Assembly: GCF_017874735.1 (NCBI RefSeq)
Contig: NZ_JAGGLV010000004.1
Coordinates: 336,729-400,728, forward strand
Direction of reading: 5' to 3'
Source: Paenibacillus silagei
GTDB taxonomy: Bacteria; Bacillota; Bacilli; Paenibacillales; Paenibacillaceae
DNA: 64,000 nucleotides
This document shows positions 21,265 to 30,508 of this stretch, in pieces. A program made the position numbers and the translations under genes. Under the pieces are notes generated by a model. It saw only the letters and a list, made by a program, of their open reading frames with translations. It did not search any database and was not told the DNA's origin. Position 1 is the first letter of the stretch; each line of letters opens with the position of its first letter.

Positions 21265-22623
21265 TCAGCCGCCCCAGACGGAGATGAGCAGCGTGGCTAC
21301 AACTACTGTAATCGCTCCGCCGATACGGGTGGAGATCTGTGCGAACGGCATCAGCTCCATGCGTCCCGAGGCAGACAGAATGGCTACATCGCCTGTTCCG
21401 CCAAGGCCGCCGCGGCAGCCGGTAACAATGGCCGCTTCAACAGGATACATATTGACCCATTTGCCGGTAAAATAGCCGGTGATCGTCATCGCCACGATAA
21501 CGGTAGCGCAGACAATAATATAAGGAAGCGAGATCAGGGCGGCGACATCCTTCAGCGGAATGTACAGCATCCCCAGGCCGACCATGAGCGGCCAGGTTAA
21601 AGTACCGGAGACCAGCTTGTAGAGCTGATAAGCGCCCTGCTCGATTTTGGACGGGAGCAGCTTGGAAATCTTGAGTAGTGCCGCTGCGAAGATCATCAGG
21701 ATCGGACCCGGAATGCCGACAAACGGCGACAGCAGGTGTCCGGTGATGAACAAGCCGCAGGCGAACAGCAGGCCCGCACCCATCAGCAGGAAGTCCGGCT
21801 TCGCGCTGTCATACGTGCTGCCCGCCAGCTTCTGGCCGTCCTTCGATTTCACCAGAACACCGTTCCCGGTGATGGACGGATTTTTGTCAGCCATCCGCTT
21901 GAGCAGTCCCGCTCCGATAATCGCAAACACGTTGCCGATCACCGCCGCCGGAATCATCTGGGCCACATAGGAGCCGGATTCCCCGCCGAGGATCTGCGAG
22001 AACGCGATGGACAGCGGGAGAATCCCTTCACCGACGCCGCCGCCGATAATCGGAACGATGATGTAGAACAACGTCCGGTGTGCGCTATAACCGAGCAGCA
22101 TCCCTACACCCAGGCCTGCAGCCACTGCGGCGAGGGTTCCGGCCATCATCGGGATGAAGATGCGGATGAATCCGTTGATCAGCGTAGTCCGGTTCATCCC
22201 GGTAATACTTCCGGCTACCAGAATCGAGATGTACAGGTACAGGAAATTCGATGTCTTCATCAGCGTGTTGACCGATTCGAGCACCGAAGGATCAAGCACA
22301 TTCCAGAACACCAGGAAGGATGGGATCATCAGGGAGAGGATCGCGGGACCGCCGATATTCTTGAGAATCGGAAGCTTGAAGCCCAGATCACTGAGCAGCA
22401 CCCCCAGTACAATAATTACTGCAAAGCCGCCGATCATGTCGTTGGGCAGTTCACCAAGCACAGAAGCCGCAAAAATAATGAGTGCAAATACCACATACAG
22501 CGGGAGCGGAATAACGCCTACTTTTAAATGCAGAAGCTTCTGGACGAAACCCTGTTCTCCTTGCTTCAGTACAACAGGCTGCTGTTCCGGTACCGAAAGT
22601 GGGGGTTGAATTGCTTTTTGCAT
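21265..22623 (-). CDS. maeN: 2-hydroxycarboxylate transporter, Na+/malate symporter type (452 aa)
   Basis: ATG behind AAGGAGG. Ten or more hydrophobic segments and the two 2HCT reentrant-loop motifs: GGGVGEGILPLS mid-protein and CRGGLGGTGDVAILSASGRM near the C-terminus. Family members import malate, citrate or lactate with sodium or protons. Neighbouring malic enzyme and CitA/DcuS-type kinase and regulator support malate, as for B. subtilis MaeN. A cre-like site lies in the leader. Confidence 0.9.
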   Translation of the reverse strand: MQKAIQPPLSVPEQQPVVLKQGEQGFVQKLLHLKVGVIPLPLYVVFALIIFAASVLGELPNDMIGGFAVIIVLGVLLSDLGFKLPILKNIGGPAILSLMIPSFLVFWNVLDPSVLESVNTLMKTSNFLYLYISILVAGSITGMNRTTLINGFIRIFIPMMAGTLAAVAAGLGVGMLLGYSAHRTLFYIIVPIIGGGVGEGILPLSIAFSQILGGESGSYVAQMIPAAVIGNVFAIIGAGLLKRMADKNPSITGNGVLVKSKDGQKLAGSTYDSAKPDFLLMGAGLLFACGLFITGHLLSPFVGIPGPILMIFAAALLKISKLLPSKIEQGAYQLYKLVSGTLTWPLMVGLGMLYIPLKDVAALISLPYIIVCATVIVAMTITGYFTGKWVNMYPVEAAIVTGCRGGLGGTGDVAILSASGRMELMPFAQISTRIGGAITVVVATLLISVWGG

Positions 22624-22670
22624 GTTAACCTTACCTCCTTAACTCTTTTACAAATTCATCATAGCTGCTT

Positions 22671-22684
22671 TGAAAGCGCTTTTG
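22671..22684 (-). promoter_or_regulatory. cre-like CcpA site ahead of the symporter gene
   Basis: TGAAAGCGCTTTTG (plus strand), 12 of 14 consensus positions, in the leader region between promoter and start. Suggests carbon catabolite repression. Confidence 0.55.
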
Positions 22685-22910
22685 TTTTTATGAAAGTAAT
22701 AAAGGGGTTTTGTAAATTATTAAAGTAAGCGCTATCAGGAAGGGGCTGGGGGCGGGGGATTGGTAGAGCACTCTACTTAGTCGAATTTGATTATAGGTGC
22801 TGGGGAGGGCGTATGGTGGAGTCGGGTAGGGTCAGATAGAGACAGGTAGTATCAGGGGGAGGCAGGTAACATTAGTTAGTATTAGGAGCTTTTGACGGAG
22901 CCTGGTTACA

Positions 22911-23165
22911 TCAGGGGCACTAGTGCTCTTCATTTGCGCTTACCGCCGACTTTTGGCTAATTCAGGGGCATTAGTGCCCCTCATTTTCGCCTATCGCTGA
23001 CTTTAGGCTAATTCAGGGGCATTAGTGCCCCTCATTTTCGCCTATCGCTGACTTTCGCCGGATTCAGGGGCACTTGTGCTCCTCATTTTCGCCTACCGCC
23101 CACTTTCGGCCGATTCAAAGGGATTTATCCCTTTCATTTCAGCTCCCAGCCCACTTCCAATGTCT
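22911..23165. repeat. Intergenic tandem array, five units, 51-bp period
   Basis: TCAGGGG (TCAAAGG in the last unit) begins at 22911, 22962, 23013, 23064 and 23115, exactly 51 bp apart. Each unit has a palindromic core such as GGGGCATTAGTGCCCC followed by TCATTTTCGCCTA. In the last unit the arms have changed together to AAAGGGAT / ATCCCTTT, keeping the palindrome. Bases 22740-22900 before it are G-rich without a recognisable gene. Confidence 0.92.
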
Positions 23166-23173
23166 GCGCAACA

Positions 23174-23209
23174 CAAAAAGCCCCGCCGCAGGTACGCGGC
23201 AGGAGCTCC
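23174..23209 (-). terminator. Terminator of the two-component operon
   Basis: On the minus strand GAGCTCCTGCCGCG, short loop, TGCGGCGGGGCTTTTTG. Confidence 0.8.
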
Positions 23210-23227
23210 AGGATTAGTTAGTTACAC

Positions 23228-23935
23228 TCAAATATACTTAGTAATCAATCCCTTGCCGTTCGGAGCGAGCCGGTATTTCTGCACCGGACGGCCGATGCTG
23301 CCGTAGACGAGGTCCATCTCCAGCACGCCCATCTCCGTCAGCCCGACCAGGTATTTGCCGGTGGAGACCCGGGAGATTCCAGATACAGCGGAGATGTCCT
23401 CCGCCGAGAATAAGTCACAGCCGCAGGCCTCGACGGCCCGCCAGATCGTCTGCAGGGTCTGACGGGTGAAGCCCTTCGCCAGCTCCTGCGAAGCGGTCCG
23501 CTCCTGCTTGAACCGGGCCAGCTTATCCAGCTCAGACTGGTTCAGCCGGTCCTGGCTGCGGAACAGCCGGTTCTGCTCCCGGTACCCGTTCAGCGCGGCC
23601 CGGAGCCTGGAGAACTCGAACGGCTTGATCAGGTAGTCCACCGCTCCGTTCTGGAGCGCTTCGCGGATGCTCTCCTTGTCGCTCGCCGCCGAGATGACGA
23701 TCACATCAATCTTTATGCCCCTGTGCCGGATCTCGGCCAGCAGCTCCAGCCCGTTGCTGTCCTTCATGTAAATATCCAGCAGAATCAAATCATACGGCTG
23801 CTCCTCCAGCCGCTCCAGCGCTTCGGAGGCAGAGCTGGCCCAGCCCTGGGCACGGAAGCCCTCTACCTGCTCCAAATAAAACTTGTTCATCTCTGATACC
23901 ATCGGGTCATCTTCAACGATCAGTACTTTTATCAT
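23228..23935 (-). CDS. CitB/DcuR/MalR-type response regulator (235 aa)
   Basis: Receiver domain (about 1-120): acidic pair in VEDDPMVSEMN, phospho-acceptor Asp in LILLDIYMKDSNGLELL, Lys in YLIKPFEF. The C-terminal helix-turn-helix of the CitB class contains ISAVSGISRVSTGKYLVGL. Pairs with the kinase encoded 45 nt upstream; the likely target is the malate symporter promoter on its other side. Confidence 0.92.
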   Translation of the reverse strand: MIKVLIVEDDPMVSEMNKFYLEQVEGFRAQGWASSASEALERLEEQPYDLILLDIYMKDSNGLELLAEIRHRGIKIDVIVISAASDKESIREALQNGAVDYLIKPFEFSRLRAALNGYREQNRLFRSQDRLNQSELDKLARFKQERTASQELAKGFTRQTLQTIWRAVEACGCDLFSAEDISAVSGISRVSTGKYLVGLTEMGVLEMDLVYGSIGRPVQKYRLAPNGKGLITKYI

Positions 23936-23980
23936 AATTGGGTCTCAACCCTCTTCATCAGTTATCCACACTCTTCATAA

Positions 23981-25606
23981 TTAATCATCAGTCTTCATCT
24001 GGTTATCATCATGCTTCGCAAGATAAGGCAACCGTATAGTAAAATCGGTTCCTTGATTCGCCCGGCTCTGGTAGTCAATCGTCCCGCCAAGCTTGGCTAC
24101 ACTCCGCTTCACCAGATACAGCCCGACGCCCCGGTCTTTGCCTTTGGTCGAGTAGCCCTGTTCATACAGATGATTCCCGTCCTCCACAGAGATGCCGGGG
24201 CCGTTGTCGCTGATCTTCAGGGTAAGCAGATTGTCCTTATGCCAGAATCCGATCTCTATCAGCTTATTGTCCACCCCTTGCAAGGCCTCTAGCGCATTGT
24301 CCAGCAGATTGCCGAATATCGTGACCAGCTCCCGTGCGGTCTCATGATTCGCAGCTTCCGGCAGCACACCGTCGTCCAGAATAACCAGCCGCACATCGGC
24401 CTCTCTGATTCTGCTCAGCTTGCCCAGCAGGAAGCCGACCATCACCGGGTCTTTGACCTGCCGGACCACGGAGTCCGCCTCCGTCCGGATGTTCTGCACA
24501 ATATCGGTCAGATATTCTTCCAGCCGGTCGTATCTGCGCATCGTATTCAGCCCCATAATGACATGCAGCTTGTTCATGAATTCATGGGTCTGGGCACGCA
24601 GTGCTTCTGCATACAGGGAGATTCCCGAGAGTCGCTCCATCAAAATACTGATTTCGGTCTTGTCCCGGAACGTGGCTATGGCCCCCTCAATCACTCCGTT
24701 CACCTTGACCGGAACCACATTCACCAGCAGTGTAATACCGCTCTGCTCCACTTCCTTATCCTCCAGGGCTTCCCCGGTTTCCAGCACCTTCTCCATCCGC
24801 AGCAGCGGCCAGAATTGCTCCACCTGTCCCTGCAGCGGGTCCTGGTTCAAGCCGACGCTGCCCATCAGCCGCCGGGCCTCGGCGTTCATTAAGGTAATCC
24901 GGGATTCCTTGTCTATAGCCAGGATCCCCTCCTTGGCGGATTGCAGCATAGCGCTGCGTTCCTCCAGCAGCTTGGCAATCTCGCCCGGCTCCATGCCGAA
25001 CATCATCCGCTTGATTTTGCGGGCGAGCAGGATGGCACCGAATATCCCCATCAGCCCGCCGACCAGGATGCCCGAGTAGATAATCCAGCGGTTCTGCTGA
25101 ACGGCGGAACGGACGCTGCCCAGCGATATGCCTACAGCGACTGCTCCAACCTGCCTGCCGTCAGCGGCAAAAATCGGTGAGAACGCTCTCACAGAATAAC
25201 CGAGCGAGCCTTCAGCCACAGATATGGTCTCCTTGCCATGCAGTGCATCCGTCTCATCCCCGCCCATGAAATGCTTGCCGATCAGCGCCGGATCAGGGTG
25301 GGAGCGGCGAATTCCCTGCATATCCATCACCACCACGAATTGCACATCATTGATGGCGCTGATATCGGTTGCATAACGCTGGATGCTGCCGGAATCGGAC
25401 TCTGCAAGCAGCCCGTCCACCACCCCCGGCGTACGGGAGACCGTGCGGGCAATCGTGATGGCCTTGTTCTCCAGAGAAGCCCGGGCTTCTTCGGAGAACC
25501 GCATGCCGAACATCACATACACAATCAGCAGCACCAGCACGACGATCAGGCAGATCATCAGGGTGATGGTGGTCTGAAGGCGTAATCTTTTTGTACCAAT
25601 TCTCAC
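23981..25606 (-). CDS. CitA/DcuS-family sensor histidine kinase (541 aa)
   Basis: GTG start behind AAGGTGGAG. N-terminal helix, extracellular PAS-like domain (about 40-170) with the family pattern VVMDMQGIRRSHPDPALIGK and GYSVRAFSPIF, second helix near 180, cytoplasmic PAS (about 215-320), phospho-acceptor His in AQTHEFMNKLHVIMGL, and ATPase domain (NLLDNALEAL, ISDNGPGIS, GVGLYLVK). Family members sense C4-dicarboxylates or citrate; the context indicates malate (B. subtilis MalK-like). Confidence 0.93.
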   Translation of the reverse strand: MRIGTKRLRLQTTITLMICLIVVLVLLIVYVMFGMRFSEEARASLENKAITIARTVSRTPGVVDGLLAESDSGSIQRYATDISAINDVQFVVVMDMQGIRRSHPDPALIGKHFMGGDETDALHGKETISVAEGSLGYSVRAFSPIFAADGRQVGAVAVGISLGSVRSAVQQNRWIIYSGILVGGLMGIFGAILLARKIKRMMFGMEPGEIAKLLEERSAMLQSAKEGILAIDKESRITLMNAEARRLMGSVGLNQDPLQGQVEQFWPLLRMEKVLETGEALEDKEVEQSGITLLVNVVPVKVNGVIEGAIATFRDKTEISILMERLSGISLYAEALRAQTHEFMNKLHVIMGLNTMRRYDRLEEYLTDIVQNIRTEADSVVRQVKDPVMVGFLLGKLSRIREADVRLVILDDGVLPEAANHETARELVTIFGNLLDNALEALQGVDNKLIEIGFWHKDNLLTLKISDNGPGISVEDGNHLYEQGYSTKGKDRGVGLYLVKRSVAKLGGTIDYQSRANQGTDFTIRLPYLAKHDDNQMKTDD

Positions 25607-25689
25607 ACTACTCCACCTTCAGGAAATTTTTCTCGATTATAACGTAAAAGCACTCAAAGCGCGATAATCACAATTTAAAGTAAATTCGG

Positions 25690-27282
25690 CTAGGACTCCG
25701 TAATCACCGACTGGTTGCGCCCTCTGCTTTTCGCCAGATACAAGGCCTGATCCGCCTTCACAAGCAGTCCCGTAAAGTCCGCAGCATGCGAAGGATAGTG
25801 GGCAATTCCCTGTGAAATCGTAAGCTGCGCCGCAATGGGCGCCTGGCTCCGTTCGACAGCAAGACGGATGCGCTCAGCAGCACTGAAGGCTTCCGCAGGC
25901 GTGGTCCGGTCCAGCAGAATAACGAACTCTTCCCCGCCGTAGCGGTAACAGATATCATTCGGGCGAAGCGAGGTCACGATGACCCGAACCACATGCTTCA
26001 GAACTTCATCGCCCAGATTATGACCGTACGTGTCATTGACCAGCTTGAACTTATCTATGTCCAGCAGCACCAGTGAAAAGGGAGCACCAGATCTCATCCG
26101 CTGGCTGATCGTATGCTCCAGGGACCTGCGGTTCATCAGACCAGTCAGCACATCCGTTTCGGCTTCATGGGTCAACTGCTCGGTCTGCTGCTGAATATTG
26201 GCCAGGGCAAGCGACACCCCGTCTGTCAGTAAGTAAGCCTCCCGGCTCCAATACCGCTTCGCTTCCTGCAATTCTATCTGTTCCTTGCCCATTTTGCTCA
26301 CGACATCTGCCAGATAGACGAAGGGACGCGCAAACTTGCGAGCCAGCAGAATAACGCCCAGCAGCAGGATGATGAACGGCAAGGAGGTATACCCGATCAG
26401 GATACGAATATGTCCCATCAGCTCCTGATGAATGTGGCCAATCGGGGAGACGACCACAATCCCCCAGCCATTGGCAGGCACACTGGAATAACCGGCCAGC
26501 ATCTCGATGCCCCGGGTGCTCGTCACCGGCTGTTCTCCGCTTTGCTTATTCATCAGCTGCTGCACAACCTCATTCCTGCTGACATCTGTGCCGATCCGCG
26601 CCTTATCCGGGTGATACACCAGATGGCCTTCGGAGTCCACAATATAATAATAAGACCCTGAGTCATCCTCCTGTACATTGTCAAAAATCTCAGACAGCAC
26701 GTTATTCTCCTGAAGATAGATGGTGCCGCTAAGCATTCCGGCGTAGGTACCCGCAGCATCGAAGATGGGCTGGCTTAAAAATACAATTAACCGCTTGGTA
26801 TTGGCAGTCAGGTATGGAGAAGAGGTATACGGCTTACGGAGCGCTAATGCTTCCTTGCTATTCTCTGAGGTGATGTGCTTGCCTGTAGTCCCTATGCTGG
26901 CAGGTGAGACATGGCGGACGAATCCGCTGGCGTCGACCACGGTGATGGAATTGAAGAAATTGCTGCTGCTGCGCATCAAATCCAGGGAATCATTCACTTG
27001 CTGAGCCGGCATAGCTTCTATGTCAGACAGCCTTGCGGCGTTGTATTCCAGACTCCCCCACATAGACTGAAATAATGAATCCATGGTCCTCGACATACGG
27101 TCAGCATTGATGTAATTCAGATGAAGCGTAGTCTCCATTAAGGATCGCTTCTTGGACTCATAAGAACCCAGCAGAAGAATACTCGAAGTTAGGAGAACGA
27201 CCAGTGTCACCAGACCTGTGAGCAGCGTGGTGAGACTCAGCTTTTTACTTTGACGAAGCTTATGCTTCAACCTAATATACAA
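25690..27282 (-). CDS. Membrane diguanylate cyclase with extracellular Cache domain (530 aa)
   Basis: The TTG at 27282 is preferred because AAGGAGG sits nine bases upstream; an ATG at 27336 would add 18 residues that include this site. Layout: transmembrane helix, extracellular dCache-type sensor (e.g. YYYIVDSEGHLVYHPDKARI), second helix near 290, then a GGDEF domain of about 165 residues. The active site is GGEEF (in YRYGGEEFVILL), and an RxxD inhibitory site (RPND) lies five residues before it. Makes c-di-GMP in response to an external ligand. No EAL domain. Confidence 0.92.
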   Translation of the reverse strand: MYIRLKHKLRQSKKLSLTTLLTGLVTLVVLLTSSILLLGSYESKKRSLMETTLHLNYINADRMSRTMDSLFQSMWGSLEYNAARLSDIEAMPAQQVNDSLDLMRSSSNFFNSITVVDASGFVRHVSPASIGTTGKHITSENSKEALALRKPYTSSPYLTANTKRLIVFLSQPIFDAAGTYAGMLSGTIYLQENNVLSEIFDNVQEDDSGSYYYIVDSEGHLVYHPDKARIGTDVSRNEVVQQLMNKQSGEQPVTSTRGIEMLAGYSSVPANGWGIVVVSPIGHIHQELMGHIRILIGYTSLPFIILLLGVILLARKFARPFVYLADVVSKMGKEQIELQEAKRYWSREAYLLTDGVSLALANIQQQTEQLTHEAETDVLTGLMNRRSLEHTISQRMRSGAPFSLVLLDIDKFKLVNDTYGHNLGDEVLKHVVRVIVTSLRPNDICYRYGGEEFVILLDRTTPAEAFSAAERIRLAVERSQAPIAAQLTISQGIAHYPSHAADFTGLLVKADQALYLAKSRGRNQSVITES

Positions 27283-27459
27283 ACCCGCAATCCTCCTTGG
27301 AGCAAAAAACGCAATGATACACCCATCATACCGCAAATACTGATAATGTTCGACAGCGGATTTATGGCAGGACAGGCGGCGAATGTCTCCCGGACATAGC
27401 AGAATAAGCCCGCAGAAACGGGGCTCATCTTCAAGCGGTTATTCAAGTTCAGGCTCACC

Positions 27460-28017
27460 CTACGCCTGCAAAATCTCATCCACCCGTTCCTTGGCACCCT
27501 CCCAGGAAGTCATCAGCGGAAAAGAGTATTGCTCACGTACCCTCAGGTTCCACGGATGCGGGATGCAGAGCACCTTCTTCCCTGCCTGAACGGCGGGCAG
27601 CAGGTTATGCGGGCCGTCATCAATCAACAGATCATAGCTAATCAGATGCTTGCGCCTTGCGGTGAAGAAATTGTCGGCCGGGATATACGGCATATGCTTC
27701 TGCAGCCAGTTCCATTTCTCAGCCACCGACTTCGGCGAAGCCGCGGTAACAATGATGACATCATACGCATTGTGAAGCTTCTCCATCTCTTCCACTACAT
27801 ATTCATCGAACAGCTCCAGCTCCTCATATAAGCCGGGTCTCCCGAAAAAAAGCTCCATCGTGCTGTCCGGATGACGCAGGTGGTCCGTGTTCCAATCCAT
27901 CATGTCCTCATAGCGGAGCGGGTGCGTAGGAAACTCAATGTTATTGTGGTATATCGCACGCTTCACGAGATGGCAGATGGTATCGTCCATATCGACGGCG
28001 ATGATAGGTTTGCGCAT
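27460..28017 (-). CDS. 5'(3')-deoxyribonucleotidase-like HAD phosphatase (185 aa)
   Basis: Start ATG at 28017 with ATGGAGGAG just upstream (an ATG at 28053 would include that site). HAD motif I AVDMDDTICHL, motif II IVTAASP, motif III/IV region DLLIDDGPHNL. The NT5C family dephosphorylates (deoxy)nucleoside monophosphates. Cytoplasmic, monocistronic. Confidence 0.87.
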   Translation of the reverse strand: MRKPIIAVDMDDTICHLVKRAIYHNNIEFPTHPLRYEDMMDWNTDHLRHPDSTMELFFGRPGLYEELELFDEYVVEEMEKLHNAYDVIIVTAASPKSVAEKWNWLQKHMPYIPADNFFTARRKHLISYDLLIDDGPHNLLPAVQAGKKVLCIPHPWNLRVREQYSFPLMTSWEGAKERVDEILQA

Positions 28018-28105
28018 TGAATCTCCTCCATGTATATTTTCATTCATTTTCATTTATTATAGGCAACGAGGTAATAAGTGTCCAGACATCCGCCAGACTT
28101 AACAT

Positions 28106-28143
28106 AAAAAAGCACATGCCCGCCTTCAAGGGGCACATGCTTT
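28106..28143 (-). terminator. Terminator of the small membrane protein gene
   Basis: On the minus strand AAAGCATGTGCCCC, loop, GGGCATGTGCTTTTTT. Confidence 0.88.
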
Positions 28144-28172
28144 GCTGTCTAATCCTATCCGCTCATTTCCCG

Positions 28173-28319
28173 TTATCTCCGCGACCGTCCCTTGAACAGG
28201 TTGATCACGAACAGGACCGCTGCAACAAACAGCAGAAGATGAATCATGTTACCCATGAAATTAAAAATGAGGCCTAACAGCCATACCACCACTACAAGTC
28301 CGATTAATCCCCACAGCAT
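28173..28319 (-). CDS. lmo0937-type small membrane protein (48 aa)
   Basis: ATG at 28319. Two hydrophobic helices (MLWGLIGLVVVVWLLGLIF and MIHLLLFVAAVLFVINLF) and a basic end, KGRSRR. Length and layout match the lmo0937 family of Firmicute stress-associated membrane peptides. Function unknown. Confidence 0.82.
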   Translation of the reverse strand: MLWGLIGLVVVVWLLGLIFNFMGNMIHLLLFVAAVLFVINLFKGRSRR

Positions 28320-28521
28320 AAGCTTACCGCCTTTCTCTTCCGGTTTTATTTGTTCTTACTTTACCCTTGTGGAGAGAGATTTAAACGGCTGGTCCGTCAG
28401 AACCGGCTGTGGAGACAGCTATTTTCCCAGGTCTTAGGATATTGCTTAATTGCGGGACAGGCTGTTATACTGAATTTAAATAATACAAATGTATTGTAAA
28501 AAAGGAGACGAACCTGCCACC

Positions 28522-29544
28522 ATGACCAACTCTTCGAGTCACCTGAAACCTACTGCACCGAAACTGCGAAGCAGGCCGCTTAAGCTGCTGTTGATCCTTG
28601 TGTCTGCTGTCCTTATTCTCATAGGATCTGGGTTCCTATATGAAGCCATTGCCGCAAGCTCCGCCCGTACAAGCTATCCTGCACCCGGTCAACTGGTGGA
28701 TGCCGGAGGCTATAACCTCCACATTCGCCAGCTAGGAGCGGGAGCCCCGACTATCATTCTGGAAGCAGGCAGCGGCGAAACCAGCCTGTCATGGAGAGAT
28801 ATTCCTGAACAGTTAGCTGAACATGCTACCGTAGTCACTTACGATAGGGCCGGGTATGCCTGGAGCGGGCAGACGGATACAGAACGCTCAGGCGCCAATA
28901 TCGCGCGTGAGCTGCATACGGCACTGAAGAATGCTGAGATTTCCGGCCCCTACTTGATGGTCGGCCATTCTCTCGGCGGCATGTACGCCCGTCTGTTCAC
29001 TCAGACCTATCCGGACGAAGTAACCGGACTGGTGCTGATTGATGCCAGACCTGAGAATGACGACCGCGAGACGAAGCCGATTCTGGCCGCCGAGAATATT
29101 TCCGGCAACCCCAGCGCTTCCCTGCTGAGCCTGCTCAAGCGATCCGGTGTGCTTCGGCTATTCCAGAACCAGCTCCTGAACGGCCTGGTTGCGGAGCAGG
29201 ACCGCGGGGCGTTCATTAACGTCATCTCCACACCCGCGTATTTCGCTGCTAAGGAGGAAGAAGCCGCGCTGGCCAGCTCCACCGAGGATGCCATCCGCGG
29301 ACAGAGCTTCGGCTCCCTCCCGGTCAAGGTGATTGCCCGAGGCTTGCCTCAGGACTATGCATCCTTCGGAGTCTCCGAAGATGCGGGCCGGCGGCTGGAA
29401 GCGATCTGGCAGGAGGGCCAGCGCAATATGCTGAGCCTCTCCTCCCACAGCGAGCTTATAGTCGCGCAGAAGAGCGGCCATATGGTTATTCATGACCAGC
29501 CGGAGCTGGTGGTGCAGACGATTCTGGGTATGCTTACAGATTAG
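28522..29544 (+). CDS. Membrane-anchored alpha/beta hydrolase (340 aa)
   Basis: Starts at 28522 (MTNSSSHLKP) or 28489; AAAGGAGA lies between them, 13 nt before the later ATG. One N-terminal membrane helix (LKLLLILVSAVLILIGSGFL), then an alpha/beta-hydrolase fold: HG-equivalent LEAGSGETSLSW, nucleophile elbow GHSLGGMYA, acid region VLIDARPEN and C-terminal His in KSGHMVIHDQPEL. Esterase, lipase or related; substrate unknown. Converges on the methyltransferase with 7 nt between stops. Confidence 0.88.
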   Translation: MTNSSSHLKPTAPKLRSRPLKLLLILVSAVLILIGSGFLYEAIAASSARTSYPAPGQLVDAGGYNLHIRQLGAGAPTIILEAGSGETSLSWRDIPEQLAEHATVVTYDRAGYAWSGQTDTERSGANIARELHTALKNAEISGPYLMVGHSLGGMYARLFTQTYPDEVTGLVLIDARPENDDRETKPILAAENISGNPSASLLSLLKRSGVLRLFQNQLLNGLVAEQDRGAFINVISTPAYFAAKEEEAALASSTEDAIRGQSFGSLPVKVIARGLPQDYASFGVSEDAGRRLEAIWQEGQRNMLSLSSHSELIVAQKSGHMVIHDQPELVVQTILGMLTD

Positions 29545-29551
29545 CAGCGGG

Positions 29552-30208
29552 TCAGGTGTAGAGTGGCTTGATTTTATCCCATTTGCCAACCATATAAGCA
29601 GTTTCGGGAGAACAGCCCTTGGGCATGAGAATGCCAAGTCCGAAGCCATGTTCAAACTGAACTGAAGGGTACAGCTGCCGCAATTCACCCCAGAAGCGGT
29701 ATACGCCGAAGTCATCTTTTACCACCGTTATATCATGCATCAGAACAATGCCGTTCACCGCCAGCTTGGGCAACCAGGTCTCAAAATCATGCTTAACCGC
29801 TTCATACGTATGAAACCCGTCAATATGCAGAAGGTCGATGCTCTCGTCCGGAAATTGGCTTACGGCTTCGTCAAAGGTCATCCGCATTAACTTCGATATT
29901 CCAGGATAGTAGGTTTGTGATGCCGATAGAACAGACTCGAAGAAAGACTCAGGATAGGACCCTGAATGGTTATCGCCCGCCCAGGTGTCCACTGCGTAGC
30001 ATTCCGTAGTCAGCCCCTCGTCTTTGACAGCCTGGCAGAATACGAAATGAGAAGTTCCGAAGTAAGTCCCTAATTCAACCATCCGGTTAGGCTTCATGTT
30101 ACTGATTAGATCATAACCAAACCTGCGGTGCCCCATCCAGGCTGTATAAATATTCGTCCCCAAATGATCCGTCTCAAACACAGGTTTGCCGCTCTTCCAT
30201 GTATTCAT
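29552..30208 (-). CDS. Class I SAM-dependent methyltransferase, type 24 (218 aa)
   Basis: Start at 30208 chosen for TAGGAGGAG just upstream; two earlier in-frame ATGs belong to a duplicated leader. SAM-binding motif MVELGTYFGTSHF (about 38-50), then LLHIDGFHTYEAVKHDF and GIVLMHDITVVKDDFGVYRF. Such enzymes often occur in cell-surface sugar or cephalosporin-hydroxylase-like contexts; substrate unknown. Confidence 0.85.
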   Translation of the reverse strand: MNTWKSGKPVFETDHLGTNIYTAWMGHRRFGYDLISNMKPNRMVELGTYFGTSHFVFCQAVKDEGLTTECYAVDTWAGDNHSGSYPESFFESVLSASQTYYPGISKLMRMTFDEAVSQFPDESIDLLHIDGFHTYEAVKHDFETWLPKLAVNGIVLMHDITVVKDDFGVYRFWGELRQLYPSVQFEHGFGLGILMPKGCSPETAYMVGKWDKIKPLYT

Positions 30209-30275
30209 GTTAGCTCCTCCTAACGAAATCATTGTTATATCCATGTGCGTACCTCCTAACGAAATCATCGTTATT
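30206..30275 (-). repeat. 36-bp tandem duplication of a ribosome-binding site and start
   Basis: CCTCCTAACGAAATCAT recurs at 30216 and 30252. On the minus strand each copy has GATTTCGTTAGGAGG followed by an ATG, so the gene has two in-frame translation starts with equivalent sites. The unit is 12 codons long. Confidence 0.85.
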
Positions 30276-30398
30276 CCGCCAGTATTAGTAACTGCTTCAC
30301 ATAATGTTAGTCTATTCGTAACCAAGGAAATTAGAATATGCATGATCCGCAAAATCCAGTAAATCCTCCGGATGCTCTGGACAGTCCGGGCAGGACAC

Positions 30399-30456
30399 AA
30401 AAAAACGGCACAAACTGCAGCTCACCTTACAATGAGACTGCAGTTTGCACCGTTTA
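30399..30456 (-). terminator. Terminator of the mannoside operon
   Basis: On the minus strand AAACGGTGCAAACTGCAG, 17-nt loop, CTGCAGTTTGTGCCGTTTTTTT. Confidence 0.92.
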
Positions 30457-30508
30457 CAATTCCTTACCATTTACTTTGAAGAATACGCCGAATAGCCTGT
30501 TGTATATC

